Below are positions 5,834 to 6,693 of a DNA stretch of 6,693 nt, piece by piece. Position 1 is the stretch's first letter, and every line of letters starts with the position of its first letter. A program made the position numbers and the translations under genes. The notes beneath the pieces are model-generated. The model had not been told where the DNA came from. It did no database searches and saw only the letters and a program-made list of their open reading frames with translations. Source of the stretch: Verrucomicrobia bacterium UBA5540 (GTDB taxonomy: Bacteria; Verrucomicrobiota; Kiritimatiellia; Kiritimatiellales; Tichowtungiaceae); the NCBI GenBank assembly GCA_002423675.1, contig DINM01000043.1, forward strand, positions 279 to 6,971, given 5' to 3'.

Positions 5834-6693
5834 TCAGTCCGCGAGGCGCACGCTGATGCGGTAGAAGCCTTCGGTTGAAACCGCGTGAACCGTATCGGTC
5901 CAGCTGTTTTGCGGCCAGGCGATGGAGTTTTCCAATGTTTGGAAACTTTCTGTCAGCGAAGGCGTCCACTCGATTGTGTAAATACGCCCTTCAACCGCAT
6001 CCCAGCTCAGGATGTAATGATCGGTCTGGCGGAGCGTAAAGTTGGATTGAGAATCGAGCGGATCAGACCCGGCCAGCACTTCCGCCGCATTGCTGAAGCC
6101 GTCGCTGTCGGCGTCAAGAATTGGATCGACGACGATACAGGTTCCAATCGTCACATTGCGGCTGTCGCGCACGATCATGTTGGTGAGCGTTCCTTCCGTC
6201 CAAAGCATCACGCTCGGGTTGCTCACGTTGGTGCTGACGTTTTCGAAACTGAATTGCAACCAATCGCCTGCGCCGTCGAGTCGATAGAGATTTCCATAAT
6301 GCAAACCGGTGAAAGTGTTGGTGACGGTGCTTTCAAAATCGACAATCAACTCGGTGGCGGGAACGGTGCGGCCTTCATCCGGCATTTCGAGATAATCGGT
6401 TCCATTCTCGCTCCAGATGAGAACTTCCGGGTTGAAGCGAGTAGAGGTTGAGACGTCTGATGAAGTCTGTTTCCACCAACTGCCGTCAGTAAGGGAAAAG
6501 ATGTGGTCGCGCCCGAAACCGTAGAACCAGCGATCAACCGCCGTGCGCGTGACATTGGTGATCTGCTGTACTTCTCTTGTTCCGCCGGCTCCGCTGACAC
6601 TCATATGCCAAATACCGGTTTGCAGCCAGTTGGTGATGGTGACCGCCGGGCTGTACAATGTTTCCGTCGTACTGTCCGAAACAGATTGCTGCC
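5834..6693 (-). CDS. Large secreted protein with EF-hand-like calcium loop, 5' end beyond the window
   Basis: The frame stays open to the right edge, so only the C-terminal 286 or so residues are seen and the start lies outside. The visible part is rich in Thr, Ser, Asn and Trp, has no membrane segment, and looks like beta-sandwich extracellular sequence. Near the C-terminus DADSDGFSNAAE has acidic residues at positions 1, 3, 5 and 12 of a 12-residue loop, as in EF-hand/thrombospondin type-3/dockerin calcium sites, followed by GSDPLDSQS. The last 55 or so residues (YILSWDAVEGRIYTIEWTPSLTESFQTL...) form a fibronectin-like terminal module that I associate with large Kiritimatiellota surface proteins. 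The gene ends without a PEP-CTERM tag. Its codons for SFQTLEN are a perfect copy of the intergenic palindrome. Catalytic domains, if any, would lie upstream. The gene is convergent with the GT2 gene. Confidence 0.8.
   Translation of the reverse strand, partial: QQSVSDSTTETLYSPAVTITNWLQTGIWHMSVSGAGGTREVQQITNVTRTAVDRWFYGFGRDHIFSLTDGSWWKQTSSDVSTSTRFNPEVLIWSENGTDYLEMPDEGRTVPATELIVDFESTVTNTFTGLHYGNLYRLDGAGDWLQFSFENVSTNVSNPSVMLWTEGTLTNMIVRDSRNVTIGTCIVVDPILDADSDGFSNAAEVLAGSDPLDSQSNFTLRQTDHYILSWDAVEGRIYTIEWTPSLTESFQTLENSIAWPQNSWTDTVHAVSTEGFYRISVRLAD
5929..5945. repeat. 17-base palindrome, copy 5, inside a coding region
   Basis: TTTCCAATGTTTGGAAA is identical over all 17 bases to copy 1 at 3567-3583. 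It lies in frame within the minus-strand gene, where it encodes FQTLE plus edge bases of the SFQTLEN stretch. It is unpaired: no partner with an ACA centre lies nearby. Confidence 0.9.

Overview
The window looks like chromosomal DNA from a member of the Kiritimatiellota (PVC superphylum). This is inferred from the protein content, not from a marker gene. A secreted protein ends in a VPEP...RR PEP-CTERM sorting tag. A second extracellular protein ends in an acidic calcium-binding-type loop plus a 'YTIEWTPSL' module that I associate with this phylum. A small conserved gene of the Minf_1886 family is also present. Most genes look moderately GC-rich; the PEP-CTERM gene is visibly more AT-rich.

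Layout, left to right. (1) The 3' three quarters of sahH (adenosylhomocysteinase) run off the left edge. (2) A gap of about 180 bases ends in a good sigma-70-like promoter and a very strong Shine-Dalgarno sequence for a 60-residue ribbon-helix-helix-like protein. (3) A bidirectional terminator hairpin separates it from pyrF (OMP decarboxylase, minus strand); the pyrF stop codon lies in the hairpin loop. (4) A CYTH/triphosphate-tunnel enzyme gene diverges from pyrF. (5) A PEP-CTERM secreted protein gene has its own candidate promoter, a GTG start and a UUCG-loop terminator. (6) Three tightly packed plus-strand genes follow: a HIT-family hydrolase, a Minf_1886-family protein (ATGA overlap) and a membrane GT2 glycosyltransferase (17-base gap). 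(7) A convergent intergenic region made of nested inverted repeats follows. (8) The 3' part of a large secreted protein gene on the minus strand runs off the right edge.

How the genes work together: most are independent housekeeping functions (methyl-cycle detoxification, pyrimidine synthesis, nucleotide and polyphosphate hydrolysis). The HIT, Minf_1886 and GT2 genes look like one transcript. The two secreted proteins belong to the cell-surface/exosortase side of the biology.

The least ordinary signal is a 17-base palindrome, TTTCCAA-NNN-TTGGAAA, present five times. Four copies form two intergenic inverted pairs. Within each pair the variable 3-base centres are exact reverse complements (TGT/ACA and ACC/GGT). 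The fifth copy lies inside a coding region and is identical to one intergenic copy. In front of the HIT gene a palindrome arm also supplies a plausible -35 element for what looks like a leaderless transcript. No rRNA, tRNA, CRISPR array, insertion sequence or phage gene is visible, and no stretch over 300 bases lacks a gene.
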